Shown: in pieces, positions 1 through 10,774 of the stretch
Layout: the number at the start of each line of letters is the position of its first letter
How positions within the stretch are numbered: position 1 is the stretch's first letter
DNA from: Tetracentron sinense
Taxonomy: Eukaryota; Streptophyta; Magnoliopsida; Trochodendrales; Trochodendraceae
Length of the DNA stretch: 64,000 nt
Assembly: GCA_015143295.1 (NCBI GenBank)
Contig: CM026561.1
Span: 40,056,875-40,120,874 of the forward strand
Direction: 5' to 3'
Notes under the pieces: generated by a model
What the model was told of the DNA's origin: nothing
The model's database searches: none
What the model saw: only the letters and a program-made list of their open reading frames with translations
Program-made: the position numbers and the translations under genes

Positions 1-129
1 CACGGGATTCCTCAAGTATTCCTATTATAGAGAAATTCATGGATATCTTTCCCAAAGACTTACCGGACTTGTCACCTGATAGAGAGATAGAGTTTGTTAT
101 TGACTAAGCTCCAGGCACAACACCCATCT

Positions 130-850
130 CCAAGGCGCCGTATAGGATGGCTCCAGTAGAGTTGAAAGAGGTAAAGGATTAGATTGAAGACTTATTCAAT
201 CTTGGATTTATTCACCCAAGTGTGTCACCTTGGGGAGCTCCGATTTTATTTGTGAAGAAGAAGAATGGTTCAATGAGGATGTGCATCGACTATCGGCAAC
301 TGAACAAGGCCACTATAAAAACCAAGTATCCTTTGCCGAGGATCGATGACCTATTTGATCAGTTACGAGGAGCGAAGTATTTCTCCAAGATAGACCTAAG
401 GTCGGGTTACCACCAGTTGAAGATTAGGTCGAAGGATGGTCCCAAGTCGGCATTCAGGACCAGATAGTGGCATTATTAGTTTCTAGTTATGCCATTTGGT
501 TTGACAAATGCCCCAGTAACCTTTATGGATTTCATGAACAGGATATTCAGGCCAGCTCTCGACTCCTATGTGATAGTGTTTATGGATGATATCCTTATCT
601 ATTCTCAGACACAAAAGGATCATGAAAGGCATCTCCGAGCTACCTTAGAGACACTAAGGGAACATCAGTTGTATACTAAAATGAGCAATTGTGAATTTTG
701 GCTTGAGAAGGTGAAATTCCTAGGCCACGTGGTGTGAGGAGACGGTATTTCTATTGATCTTTCTAAGATAGAAGCAGTGGAAGGTTGGGGAAAACCAAAG
801 TGTGTCACAGAGATCCAAAGCTTCTTGGGCTTAGCTGGTTATTATCGAAG
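130..850 (+). pseudogene. Gypsy reverse transcriptase domain (broken)
   Basis: Ty3-type RT. Seen in order: a linker resembling APYRMAPVELKE, then [43 protein letters not shown], and the catalytic stretch VIVFMDDIL at about 570-597, so the YxDD-equivalent aspartates (FMDD) are intact. It continues through LGHVV and [11 protein letters not shown]. In-frame stops fall at several places, including around 465-480 and at 735. RNase H follows at about 950. Family assignment rests on motif order and is firm; function is lost. Confidence 0.92.
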
Positions 851-949
851 ATTCGTTGAGGGATTTTCCAGTTTGACAACCCCGCTTACTCCTCTAACTC
901 GAAAGAACTCCCGGTTTGAGTGAAATGAGAAATGCGAGAAGAGTTCTCT

Positions 950-1350
950 TGAGTTGAAGAAGCGTCTCACCACCGCACCTATCTTGACTCTACCATTTGG
1001 TAGTGGAGGTTTTGTGGTATATAGTGACGCCTTACTCATTGGGTTAGGTTGTGTTCTTATGCAATACAGGAAAGTGATTTTCTATGCTTTCCGACAGTTG
1101 AAAGACCACGAAAAGAACTATCCTACTCATGATTTGGAGTTGGCAGCAGTAGTCTTTGCTCTCTAGATCTGGAGACACTACTTGTACGGTGATCAGTTTG
1201 AAGTATTCATCGATTACAAGAGCCTGAAGTATTTGTTCTCGCAGAAGTAACTGAATTTGAGGCAACATCACTAGATGGAGTTCCTCAAGGATTATGATTG
1301 CTCTATCCAATACCACCCGGCGAAAGCAAATGTGGTGGCAGATGTGATAA
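950..1350 (+). pseudogene. Gypsy RNase H domain (broken)
   Basis: RNase H of the same gypsy copy, which would degrade the RNA strand of the RNA/DNA hybrid. Recognisable pieces are [11 protein letters not shown], a VVYSDA-type segment holding the first catalytic aspartate, GCVLMQ, the stretch [16 protein letters not shown] with the catalytic glutamate region, and [16 protein letters not shown] at the end. Stops occur at 1164-1166 and near 1248 and 1272. Some family-typical residues have changed (for example ISRR where ALSRR is usual). Confidence 0.88.
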
Positions 1351-1649
1351 GCCGAAGACCTACTAGATTCTTGGCACATTTGATGGTCCAAGAATGGAAG
1401 CTACTTGAAGAGGTATCTAGCTTTGATGCGGGTTTCAGTGTTGGAACATCTTGAGCTTTGATGGCCAACATTATGGTCAGACAAATCATCTTGGACAGGA
1501 TTAAAGACCTGGAATGGGACGATAGAGAATTATATGCTGCTATGAACAAGTCGATTAGCAGCGGGTTTAAAGATTTCTCCTAGAGAAATGATGGGATCTC
1601 CTTTAAGGATAGACTTTGTGTTTCGGCTAATGAGGAATTGAAAAGAGAG

Positions 1650-2390
1650 ATTCAAGATGAAGTACACAAGTCTAAGTACACTATCCATCTGGGAGGTACC
1701 AAGATGTACCAGAACCTTAAGAAATATTTCTAATGGAAGAGCATAAAAAAGGATGTGGCTACCTATGTGTCCAAGTGTTTGGTTTGTCAGCAAGTAAAAG
1801 CTGAACACAAGAGACCGGTGGGACTTCTTCAGTCACTTCTTATTCCCAAGTAGAAGTGAGAAAATACCTCTATGGATTTCGTTATTGGTCTGCCAAGGAC
1901 AGCTAAGAACTTTGATGCTATTTGGGTCGTGGTCGACAGGTTGACTAAGTCGACTCATTTCCTTCAGTATCAAACTACGTTCAATTCCAACCAATTAACC
2001 AACATTTATATCAAAGAAGTAATCTGTTTTCATGGAGTTTCGATTAGTATTGTTTCTGATCGAGACCCGAGATTTATTTTCAGCTTCTGGAGGAGTTTTC
2101 AATAGGCCATGGGTTCCCGTATAGATTTCAGTACGGTATTTCATCCGTAGATAGATGGTCAAACTGAGAGGGAGAACCAAATCATAGAGGACATGCTGCG
2201 GGCTTGTATGTTAGAATTCTAAGGTAGTTGGAATGATCACCTGTCGTTGGTTGAATTTACCTACAACAATAACTATCAAGTAAGTATTCAGATGACACCT
2301 TTTGAGCCACTCTATGGGAGGAGCTGTCATTCACCGTTGTGTTGGGATGAAGTTGGTGAAAGGAAACTCCTGGGTCCCGAACCTATAAAT
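1650..2390 (+). pseudogene. Gypsy integrase: zinc-binding and DDE core (broken, 3' truncated)
   Basis: The N-terminal HHCC zinc module is visible at about 1660-1795 and keeps CLVCQQ. The catalytic core starts at MDFVIGLPR (1872), continues through VVDRLTKSTHF to SDRDPRF (second Asp) and GQTERENQIIED (Glu), so the DDE residues can be traced despite stops. The C-terminal domain is missing because the copy ends at about 2390. Several stops sit where relatives have Trp or Gln (for example the IPEWKWEN region at about 1850-1860), consistent with G:C to A:T decay. Confidence 0.9.
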
Positions 2391-2777
2391 AGGAACTAAC
2401 ACCATCTCAAAAATCAGTTAGAGTGCATGTGCAACACATAACAACTTTGTTTACTCAACTCTAACTGAAATTAGTGATCATGACCAGTTTAAATCACAAG
2501 ATAGAACCAACAGTTGAACTATCTTTATTTACTCAATCTTATACAAGATTAATTCTCGGAATTCATGTTCAAATATGATTTCAAGGAAATAAATTTATGT
2601 ATAATGATAAGAGAGAAGGTCATACAAACACACTATTTTTTGCAACATTTTTCAATTTTTAAAATGTTTTTGGATTTTTATAAATAAAGAAAACAAAAAT
2701 AAAATGAATTACATAAAAATAGCTCTATGACATGAATGAGACATGAAGAACACATAGGCTATAAAGAAAACACACCA
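2391..2777 (-). other. Sirevirus 3' noncoding tail
   Basis: AT-rich stretch between the pol stop (2778-2780) and the junction with the gypsy pseudogene. It has no ORF of interest. In element orientation it is rich in T and A runs, as in Sirevirus 3' noncoding regions. No clear polypurine tract or LTR start was found before the junction, so the element is truncated here. Confidence 0.6.
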
Positions 2778-4664
2778 TCACTCAACTCCACACAAACCGA
2801 TGGATTTCCTAAGGAACTCAAACCTAAGGGAATCTAAGGGTTTTGTGAGAATGTATGCAAATTGTTTATCTGTTTTGACATACTCAATACACACAACATT
2901 TTGCTCAACTAGATCACGAATGAAGTGATGCCTAATGTCAATGTGTTTTATGCGAGAATGCTGAACAAAAATTTTGGAAATATTGATGGCACTTGTATTA
3001 TCACAATACACAGTCATAGTGCCCTGTTCAATCTCATAATCATGCAACATCTGCTTCATCCACAGAAGTTGAGTGCAACAACTGCCAGCTACTATGTACT
3101 CAGCCTCGGCAGTGGACAATGAAATTGAATTCTGCTTTTTGCTAAGCCAAGCAATTAAGCAGTTTCTAATATAGAAACACCCTCCAGAGGTGCTCTTCCT
3201 ATCATCAGCATTTCCAGCCCAGTCGGTATCGGAATATCCAACTATAGTGGCATTTGTATCAAAAGAATACCAGAGGCCAAAAGATAGAGTTCCACTCACA
3301 TAGCGAATGATACGCTTGACTGCAAGCAAGTGAGACTCTTTTGGGCTCACTTAATAGCGGGCACATGCTCCAACACTAAAGGCAATGTCAGGTCTAGTGG
3401 CAGTTAGGTAGAGCAAACTACCAATCATGCTTCTATAAGAAGTTTGATCAACATCATTGCTTGAAGCATCTTTACTAAGTTTTGTAGTAGTACTCATAGG
3501 AGTCCTAGCATGCTTAGCAGAGCTCATGTCAACTTTTTTCACCAGATCTTTAACATATTTGATTTGAGACACTGAGATCCCAGAATCCAATTGCTTGATT
3601 TGAAGACCAAGGAAGAAACTCAGCTCACCAACCATGCTCATTTCAAATTCATTTTTCATTTGATCAGCAAATGAAAGAGCATGTAAGTCTAATGTGGAAC
3701 CAAACACAATGTCATCAACATATATCTGGGTGATGACAATATCACATTTCACAGTTTTTATAAAAAGGGTTTTGTCTACTCCCCCTCTCGAAAATCGCTT
3801 TTCCAAGAGGTAAGTAGTCAGTCTCTCATACCAAGCTCTTGGAGCTTACTTTAAACCATAGAGGGCCCTTTTTAATTGATAGGCTTGATCAAGGTGATGT
3901 GGATCTTCAAACCCTTTTGGTTGTTCCACATAGACTTCTTCCTGCAGAATGCCATTCAGAAAGGCGCTCTTGACATCCATTTGAAAAAGCTTGAATTTCA
4001 TATGGCAAGCCACAGCTAGAAGAATTCTGATTGATTCTAGCCTGGCAATAGGAGCGAAGGTTTCATCGAAGTCGATGCCTTCAATTTGGGTGTATCCCTG
4101 TGCAACTAACCTAGCCTTATTTCTTATGATAGTACCTTTTTCATCAGATTTGTTCTTGAAAATCCATTTGGTACCTATCACATTTGTATTGTTAGGCCTA
4201 GGTACTAAATACCAAACATCATTCCTAGTAAACTGAAGTAACTCTTCTTGCATTGCATTTATCCAATTATTATCTGCAAGGGCTTCAGCTACATTCTTGG
4301 GTTCAAAAGAAGAAGTATAGCAAATGTAGCTAACTTCATTTTCAATTTGTTTCCTCATTCTCACTCCACTTTCAAGATCATCAATGATATCAGTGGAGGT
4401 GTGAGGACTCATGACCCTAGGATGTGTAGGTTTTAATGGAGATGATTGCTTAGTAATAAGTGGAGTTGAAGCAGTTTCAACATTTTCATTTCCAGCACTA
4501 TCATCATCCTCAAGTTGCACATTTTCAACACCGGAGTCATCCACAACTACATTGATGGACTCCATGATCGTATAGGTTCTCAAGTTATACACTCGATAAG
4601 CTCTATTGTTGGAGTAATACCCAAGAAATATCCCTTCATTACTTCGGGATTCAAATTTGCCCAA
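2778..4664 (-). pseudogene. Sirevirus reverse transcriptase and RNase H (broken)
   Basis: Copia RT begins around 4270 (minus) with [12 protein letters not shown], then [20 protein letters not shown] and [12 protein letters not shown]. Catalytic IYVDDIVFG lies at about 3706-3733, followed by FFLGLQIKQ. RNase H shows YSDTDWAGNADDRKSTSG, LSTAEAEYI and YCDNTSAI, with pol ending at CGVE before the stop at 2778-2780. Stops at about 3846 and 3351 split the frame, but the pieces 2778-3350, 3351-3806 and 3846-4664 are all in one frame. Upstream of the RT (4660-4400) is the variable linker after integrase. Confidence 0.93.
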
Positions 4665-4679
4665 TTGCTCTCTATCCTT

Positions 4680-5268
4680 AAGGATATAACATTTACTTCA
4701 GAATTCTCGAAAGTACTTGACACTGGGTTTCTTGTTATTCCACAACTCATATGGGGTTTTCCTTGTTCCAGGCCTTAGAAAAACTCGATTAACAATATAG
4801 CAAGCAGTGTTAGCTGCCTCAGCCCAGAAATGAGAAGCTAGATTGTTACTATGAAGCATAACTCTAGCCATCTCTTGGACTGTTCTTCCTCTCCACAACA
4901 CCATTCTACTGAGGTGTAATGGGTGCAGAAAATTCATATTTGATACCCGACTCATCACAAAAGTCGTTGTACTTAGAGTTTTCAAACTCTTTTTCATGAT
5001 CACTTTGAATTCGAGTGATTGGGCATCCTTTCTCATTTTGAATTTTCAAACAAATACTTTTAAAACTTTCAAAAGCATTAGATTTCTCTCTTATAAATGC
5101 CACCCATGACATTCTGGAGAAATCATCAACCATGACTAGGACGTATCGCTTTCCACCTAGGCTTTCAGTTCTTGTAGGACCCATAAGATCCATATGAATT
5201 AATTCCAGTGGATGTGTAGTAGCAATACTTAAAGTCTTCTTATGTGGGGTTCTAATTTGTTTACCAAT
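4680..5268 (-). pseudogene. Sirevirus integrase core (frameshifted)
   Basis: Copia integrase core: HMDLMGPTRTESLGG (first Asp), VMVDDFSRMSWV, IQSDHEKEFEN (second Asp; Asn-Gly replaced by His-Glu in the usual SDNG/SDHG motif), then the TPQQNG-type stretch and VQEMARVML, FWAEAANTACY and TPYELWNNKKP. The frame changes between about 4906 and 5036: upstream domains (gag, protease, start of integrase) use one frame and the rest of pol another, so at least one indel lies there. Confidence 0.88.
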
Positions 5269-5778
5269 CTAGCATGATCCACACACAGCAGTAGAAGGCT
5301 TTCCTAGTTTGGGCACACCTCTCACAAGTTCATGCTTTGAGATTTTGCATAGATCTTTAAAGTTCATGTGACCTAGTCTTCGGTGCCACAGATGAACCTC
5401 CTCAATTTTAGCCCTATTACAGACATTTGAGGGATTAGAACTAAGGATTAAGCCGTAACAATTGTCAGTGGTTCTCAACCCTTCTAGAACACATTTACCT
5501 TTACCATTAATGACTAAACATTTATTTTGGGTAAAGTGCACAACATGGTTATCATCGCACAATTGACTTATGCTAATTAAATTAGCTTTCAGTCCTTCAA
5601 CAAACAAGACATTTTTCAATTTTGGTATGCCTAGTGAATCGATGATACCCTTCCCTTTAACTAAAGACTTGCTTCCATCACCAAAAGTAACAGTCCCATC
5701 TGGACAGTTCTCAAATTGAGTGAATAGGGACTTGTTACCTGTCATATGCCGAGAACACCCACTGTCGAAGTACCACAT
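5269..5778 (-). pseudogene. Sirevirus protease and pre-integrase domain
   Basis: An open 169-residue segment. WYFDSGCSRHMTG at its start is the copia aspartic protease active site (Asp-Ser-Gly); the protease would cleave the polyprotein. The C-terminal half carries LWHRRLGHMN, the GAG-pre-integrase motif, and ends at VCGSC, part of the integrase zinc-binding module. It follows the gag segment 5779-6732 in the same frame with one stop between (about 5779-5781). This is the least damaged part of the element. Confidence 0.9.
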
Positions 5779-8040
5779 TTATGTGTTTTGGGCTTTCAAG
5801 GCAGTATGAATGACAAAGCACTTAAGGTCATCCTTTCTCACATACAAAGTTTTTAAACTTTGTTTAGACCTTTGAATATTGTTCTGTGTAGTAAAGGCCT
5901 TTTTCTTTTTAGACCTTCTAGACCTCTTCCTGTTTTGTTCAGTTCTAGCATTTTGATTTGTCACATTCTTTCCTCTTGAGTAATCATAAGGAGTGAATGG
6001 ACCATTTTCAGTTCTAGACATCCGAGCAATCCTATTGACATCTTCGCTCAAAATTCTAGATTTTTCAGCCAGAACTTGAATCTGCCTTTGAAAATTCCCT
6101 TGACTTTGATTTTGATTCCATAAACTATTTCGGGGAGCTCTCCTAAACGCATTACAGTTTGGTCGAATGTGACCTTTCACACCACAAAAGTGACATGTGG
6201 GTATGAATCTAGGGAGAGGAGGAGGATTTCTTCTAAAAGGAATTTGATTCCTCACATCATTCACCCTAGGAGCTGCATTTCTAGGCTTTAAAACTTTTGT
6301 ATAAGCCTTAGTACTTGATGTAGAAGGTACATTCACTTTAGGATCAGAATGAATTGGTTCAAACATAACACTAGCCATTGTTCCAACAGTTAAAGGACCA
6401 GCTGGTGTGTCAGCATGTCCTATCCCAGATCTATTCGAATTTGAACCATATTTTCTAACTAATTCATCTAGGCAGCTAGTGTTTCCAAACATTCTTACTT
6501 CTTTCTCAAGAGTATAGACCTTCTGAATCATGTCAGTCTTGTCTTTAAGGGTAATATGATGTTCTTTTTCAAGAAATTTCACCTTATCAACAAGAGAATC
6601 TTTTAAAGATTCCAGCTCCACTAACAGAGTCCTTGACTCTTCAACTTCTTTCAAGGAAGTGTCTCTTTCAACTTCTAATCTTCTGACCATATTAGTCAAT
6701 GAGACATTCTCTTCCAACTTTCTCTTTTTCAAGCTGACTAATTAGAGCACTCTTCTTCTCTGCTTCTAGTTTACAAGTATCTCTTTCATTTTGAATGATT
6801 TTGAGTTTTTTGCTCAAAGAGATTTTTGCTTTAGTCAGCTTCAAACTTTCAGAATACAACTTATCATAAGTTGTTTTCAAATCATCATCACTTTCAGAAT
6901 CAGTATGACTCTTCTCAGTGTCTCCACTAGACTCAGTGTGAACACTTTTATCACTTCTATCATTCTCATAAACCACTGAGGAAGTCTCAAGAATCCTAGA
7001 AAGGGATACAGTGAAAGCAGTATTATTATCAGTTTCTTCACTTGAAGAGGAACTGTCCGATTCTTCATTTTGGAATCATTGTCATCCCAGCAGGCATTCA
7101 TCACTTTGCCCTTACTCTTCTTCTTGTTAGGGCAGTTAGGTGAAAAATGACCGAAGCCATGACATTCATAACATTGAACACCTTGGGATTTCTTGTTGTC
7201 ATTCTTGGAATTTTTCTTGTTTTTCCAGGGCTTAGACTTTGACTTCTCTAAAGATTTTCCTCCCTATTTGGGATTGAACCTCTTTTTCGCTCTAAAAAAT
7301 ATTTGAAATTTTTTAACGAAGAGAGACATTTCTTCCTCATCCATCTCTTCATCACTGTTATCCTCATCCAAAGATTCCTTGATTGATTTTAAGGCTAAAG
7401 ATTTGTTCTTCTTGGATGGACGAAGATTGAGTTCATAAATTTGGAGGGAACCAACTAATTATTCAATCTTCAGAGAGTCAACATTTTTACTCTCTTCAAT
7501 AGCAGTGACCTTGGGTTGAAATCTCTCAGGTAGAGATCTAAGGACCTTTCTAACTATCTTGGACTCAGTTATTTTTTCACCTAAGTTGAAACTAGCATTG
7601 ACAATGTCACTAAGTTTTGCATAAAATTCATCAAATGTGTCATTGTCTTCCATTTTCAAGTATTCAAATTTGATGGCTAACATTTGGCGTTTTGAGATTT
7701 TAACAGTGGTGGTACCCTCATGGGTGATCTCAAGAATGTCCCATGCCTCCTTTGCTGTTTCACATGAAGAGATTCGTCTGAATTCCTTAGCGGTGACTGT
7801 AGTAAAGATAGCATTGAGACCTTTAGTATTCCATCCACTTGTCTCAAGCTCTTCTCTGGTCCATTCATTAGAGTATTTGACGACTGTCAATTCACCTACA
7901 GTTTTCATGGGCGTATTCCACCCATTTTGTACTGACATCCAGATTCTCTCGTCAATTGATTTGAGAAAGGCTCTCATACGAGCTTTCCAGTATGCATAAT
8001 TATTCCCATCAAAAGGTGGGGAAGAGAGACTGAACCGTCC
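5779..8040 (-). pseudogene. Sirevirus gag: UBN2-type N-terminus, zinc knuckles, coiled coil
   Basis: Gag starts near 8040 with FDGNNYAYWKARM, typical of copia gag N-termini (DUF4219/UBN2); a stop lies just upstream, so the original start is lost. The segment 7459-7977 includes AKEAWDILE and SLPERFQPKV. A CCHC knuckle, CYECHGFGHFSPNC, lies at about 7133-7180. The region 6980-6500 encodes a Glu/Lys/Leu-rich heptad-like coiled coil, and a second CCHC knuckle, CHFCGVKGHIRPNC, sits near 6150-6190. Long coiled-coil Gags are a known Sirevirus trait. The part at 6692-6976 is in a different frame from its neighbours, and stops occur near 7459 and 7265. Confidence 0.87.
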
Positions 8041-8042
8041 TC

Positions 8043-8122
8043 TCTAAGAGTACTTATGATCACAGAGTATACAGGATAACACTCAAGGGTTTAGTCTTAA
8101 AGGTGAACCCGCTCTGATACCA
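8043..8122 (-). repeat. PBS plus leader, minus-strand copy
   Basis: Leader of the Sirevirus: PBS followed by GGTTCACCTTTAAGACTAAA and onwards to ACTCTTAGAG. Two further copies lie beyond the other end of the LTR in opposite orientation (9434-9514 and 9515-9596), so the LTR is flanked by inverted leader copies. Confidence 0.85.
8111..8122 (-). promoter_or_regulatory. Sirevirus primer-binding site (tRNA-Met type)
   Basis: On the minus strand this reads TGGTATCAGAGC, the classical initiator-Met tRNA primer site of plant copia elements. It lies 2 bp downstream of the LTR end (8125). Confidence 0.93.
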
Positions 8123-8124
8123 AT

Positions 8125-9415
8125 TGAAATTACCCTGATCAATGATCTCTATGACCTAGAGGGGGGGGGGTGAATAGGTCTATCTAAGAATTTCTAACCA
8201 ATTTTAAAATTTTTAGTTATTTGTTTAGAAATCAATAAGTGATTCACACAAACAATCCACACAAATCTAACACATCAGATTTTTACATGGAAAAACCTTC
8301 CGGGAAAAACTACGGGACCTTGTTCAGCAACAAACTTCACTACAAGAAGAATTCAAGTACAAGACAAGACCTTACCCAAACCGGACACGACGTTCATAGG
8401 TACAGACTCTTACTCTTGATTTCCATGAACTAGCAGGTTCGATCTCCGCTGTAGCAGTTTTGGTTCCACACCGACCATATCTTCTCAAGCTACTTCAATA
8501 CCACGATCTCTCACGATCGATCTCCTTTTGAGAAGGCTCCAGATCATACACCAGACACACACACAAGGTGTAGGGTTGTGAATCAATTTAGAAAGCTTCA
8601 AACCCTAGAGGGATCTCATACAGATCTGAGATCACACAATGCAAGATCAAAGGAATAGATCTATACTTGTATTCTCTAGGATGATTGAAAGAGGAGGGAT
8701 CAATAAAGATCAAAAGATAAGAATGGATAAAACCCTAGATAGGTTTCTTAGACCTCTACTCTTTCAAAAATAGACCATGGATCCGAATTAGGTCTCCAAA
8801 AGTTGTTTATATAGGGTTTAGAAAAGAGTCTAGAAAATTAAAAAATCCTGTTTATAGGGACCGATCGATCGGTGCTCATAACCAATCACTCGATCTAAAA
8901 GGGATCGATCGGTCTTCACACCGAGAGATCGGTTAAAAATAACCTCTCTGGAAAAATACCCATACAGAATTTTAGACCAGTCGATAGCCACCGATCGATC
9001 GGTACATATGACCGAGCGAGCGGTCCAAAAACAACTCTCTGGAATTTTAGCCCATACAAAAATTATCACCAGTCGATAGCCACCGATCTCTCGGTAGGCC
9101 ACCGAGCGATCGGTCTCAACACCGAGAGATCGGTGGAGATAGAATTTTGGCTAAAACTTTTTAAACTTAATTTTTGTTTGATTCAATTAAGACCAATATT
9201 CATTGTTAGGCTTAAAACTATCATCCTAGGTATGTTTAGGGTTATCTAAGTCAAATCCAACCTAGGTAAGGGTCTCTAAGTCCATTACCTGTTTAGATCC
9301 AGAGTAAAAGCTTTTTCTTCAGTTTCTTCACTCTTCTTGAAGCTTTAGCTCTTATGATAAGTTGAACAAGACTCAACACACATGACCTATCAAATGATCA
9401 CGGAATTTTCCAACA
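8125..9415 (-). mobile_element. Sirevirus 5' LTR (1291 bp)
   Basis: In element orientation the LTR begins TGTTGGAAAATTCC at 9415 and ends GGTAATTTCA at 8125, next to the PBS. It contains a block of GATCGATC-type palindromes (8866-9135), a TATATAAA box at 8806-8813, and a C-tract followed by TCTAGG near 8157-8170, a motif shared with the solo LTRs at 54704-54737 and 63307-63349. Only one copy of this LTR is in the window, so its age cannot be judged from LTR divergence. Confidence 0.85.
8866..9135 (-). repeat. Palindromic block in Sirevirus LTR (GATCGATC core)
   Basis: About eight near-identical self-complementary motifs such as ACCGATCGATCGGT, ACCGAGCGATCGGT and ACCGAGAGATCGGT, spaced 15-45 bp apart. 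They lie 50-330 bp upstream of the TATA box (8806-8813) in transcription direction. Variants often alter both halves of a motif or keep it nearly palindromic. Confidence 0.85.
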
Positions 9416-9433
9416 CCGAAGTAGGGATTTATA

Positions 9434-9596
9434 ATTGGTATCAGAGCAGGTTCACCTTTAAGACTAAGCCCTTGAGTGTGATCCTGTATACTCTATGATC
9501 ATGAGTAGTCTTAGAGATGGTATCAGAGCAGGTTCACCTTGAAGACTAAACCCTTGAGTGTAATCCTGTATACTCTGTGATCATGAGTACTCTTAG
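9434..9596 (+). repeat. Two tandem plus-strand copies of a Sirevirus PBS and leader
   Basis: Each about 81-bp unit (9434-9514 and 9515-9596) starts with TGGTATCAGAGCAGG and ends with AGTCTTAGAG or ACTCTTAGA. Both match the element leader at 8043-8122 but point the opposite way. Only 18 bp separate the first unit from the LTR edge at 9415. The second unit joins the 3' end of the minus-strand gypsy at 9597. No plus-strand LTR precedes them. Confidence 0.85.
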
Positions 9597-9599
9597 ACT

Positions 9600-10740
9600 T
9601 CTCGAACTTCTAGTGGTTTCAATTCAATGACATGAGATGGGTCCGGATTGTACTTTCTCAGCATGGATACATGGAAGACATTATGGATTGCTTCCATATA
9701 AGGAGGTAAAGTGACCCAGTATGCTACTTCTCCTACCCTTATGATGATTTTAAATGGTCCAACTTACCTTGGACTTAATTTGCCCCGCTTTCCAAACCTC
9801 ATTATTCCTTTAGTAGGAGATATTTCGATAAAGACCTGATCTCCAACTTGGAATTCTAAATCTCTTCTTCTGATGTCTACATAACTTTTCTCCCTAGTCT
9901 GAGCAGTCTTCAACCTTTCCCTGATCAGATTAACCTTGTCTATAGTTTGCTCAACCAACTCTGGGCCTACGAGTTTTCTTTCCCCCACTTCATCCCATCA
10001 AAGAGGAGATCTACAACTCCTACCATACAATGCTTCAAAAGGAGCCATCTGGATACTAGCATGGTAGCTATTATTATAAGCAAACTCAACCAATGGAAAA
10101 TGTTCATCCCAACTGCCCTGGAAATCAAGCATACATGACCGGAGCATATCTTCAATGATCTGATTTACCCTCTTTGTCTAACCATCTCTCTGTGAGTGAA
10201 ATGTTGTGCTAAAATCCAGTCAAGACCCCATGGCTTGCTGAAAGCTCTTCCAGAATCTTGATGTAAACTTGGTATCTCTATCAGAAACGATACTGACTGG
10301 TACTCCATGCAATCAGACTACTTTCTTTATGTATAGTTTTGCCAGTTTGTTAGAATTATAAGTGGTCCGATAGAGAAGAAAGTGAGCCGACTTAGTTAAA
10401 CGATCCACTATGACCCAAATTGCATCGAAATTCTTAGATGTTCTTGGTAAACCCACAATAAAGTCCATGGATATATTTTCCCACTTCCACTCGGGAATGG
10501 GAAGAGACTGTAGTAATCCGGCTGGTCTCTTGTGTTCAGCCTTGACTTGCTGATAGACTAAACACTTGGACATGTGTGTAGCCACATCTCTTTTTATGTT
10601 CTTCCACCAAAAATATTTCTTGAGATTTTGGTACATCTTTGTACCTTCGGGATGAACTGTATATTTAGATCTGTGTGCTTCATCCAAAATCTCACGCCTT
10701 AACTCTTCATTTGCTAGTACACAAAGTTTACTCCTGAAGG
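9600..10740 (-). pseudogene. Gypsy integrase with C-terminal region (broken)
   Basis: The zinc module at about 10690-10520 reads HRSKYTVHPEGTKMYQNLKK..., with CLVYQQ where CLVCQQ is expected, so one zinc-binding Cys is replaced by Tyr. The core has MDFIVGLPRTSKNFDAIW (first Asp), then SDRDTKF and a degraded glutamate region. The C-terminal part includes GERKLVGPELVEQTIDKVNL, FQVGDQVFIEISP and KRGKLSPR, and ends with a chromovirus-style HNVFHVSMLRKY followed by NPDPSHVI at about 9625-9690. Stops lie near 10313 and 10180 and elsewhere. Confidence 0.9.
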
Positions 10741-10774
10741 ATATAGCTCCATTCCCATTCGTAGAGAAATTCTT

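Larger units (their letters stand above)
1..2390 (+). pseudogene. Tekay-like Ty3/gypsy pol pseudogene (RT-RNase H-integrase), truncated at both ends
   Basis: Reverse transcriptase, RNase H and integrase of a chromovirus-type gypsy element, which would copy element RNA into cDNA and integrate it. The window edge cuts off gag and protease. One reading frame (codons beginning at positions divisible by 3) can be followed from the protease-RT linker to the integrase with about 18 stops and no frameshift. It ends after the motif GERKLLGPE near 2378, where Sirevirus DNA starts. The minus-strand copy at 9597-13990 is a close relative in opposite orientation, so the two are not halves of one element. 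The stops make it non-functional. Confidence 0.93.
2391..9415 (-). mobile_element. Sirevirus (SIRE/Maximus-type Ty1/copia), 3' LTR missing
   Basis: Minus-strand copia element. Read in its own direction it has a 5' LTR (9415-8125), a tRNA-Met-type PBS (8122-8111), a gag with zinc knuckles and a long coiled-coil region, protease, integrase, RT, RNase H, and an AT-rich 3' noncoding tail reaching about 2391. The 3' LTR is absent: pol's end is followed by only about 390 bp before the sequence joins the gypsy pol pseudogene. The domain order PR-IN-RT-RH defines copia; the extended Gag, the PBS and the C-rich LTR end point to Sirevirus. Multiple stops and at least two frame changes make it inactive. 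Confidence 0.88.
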
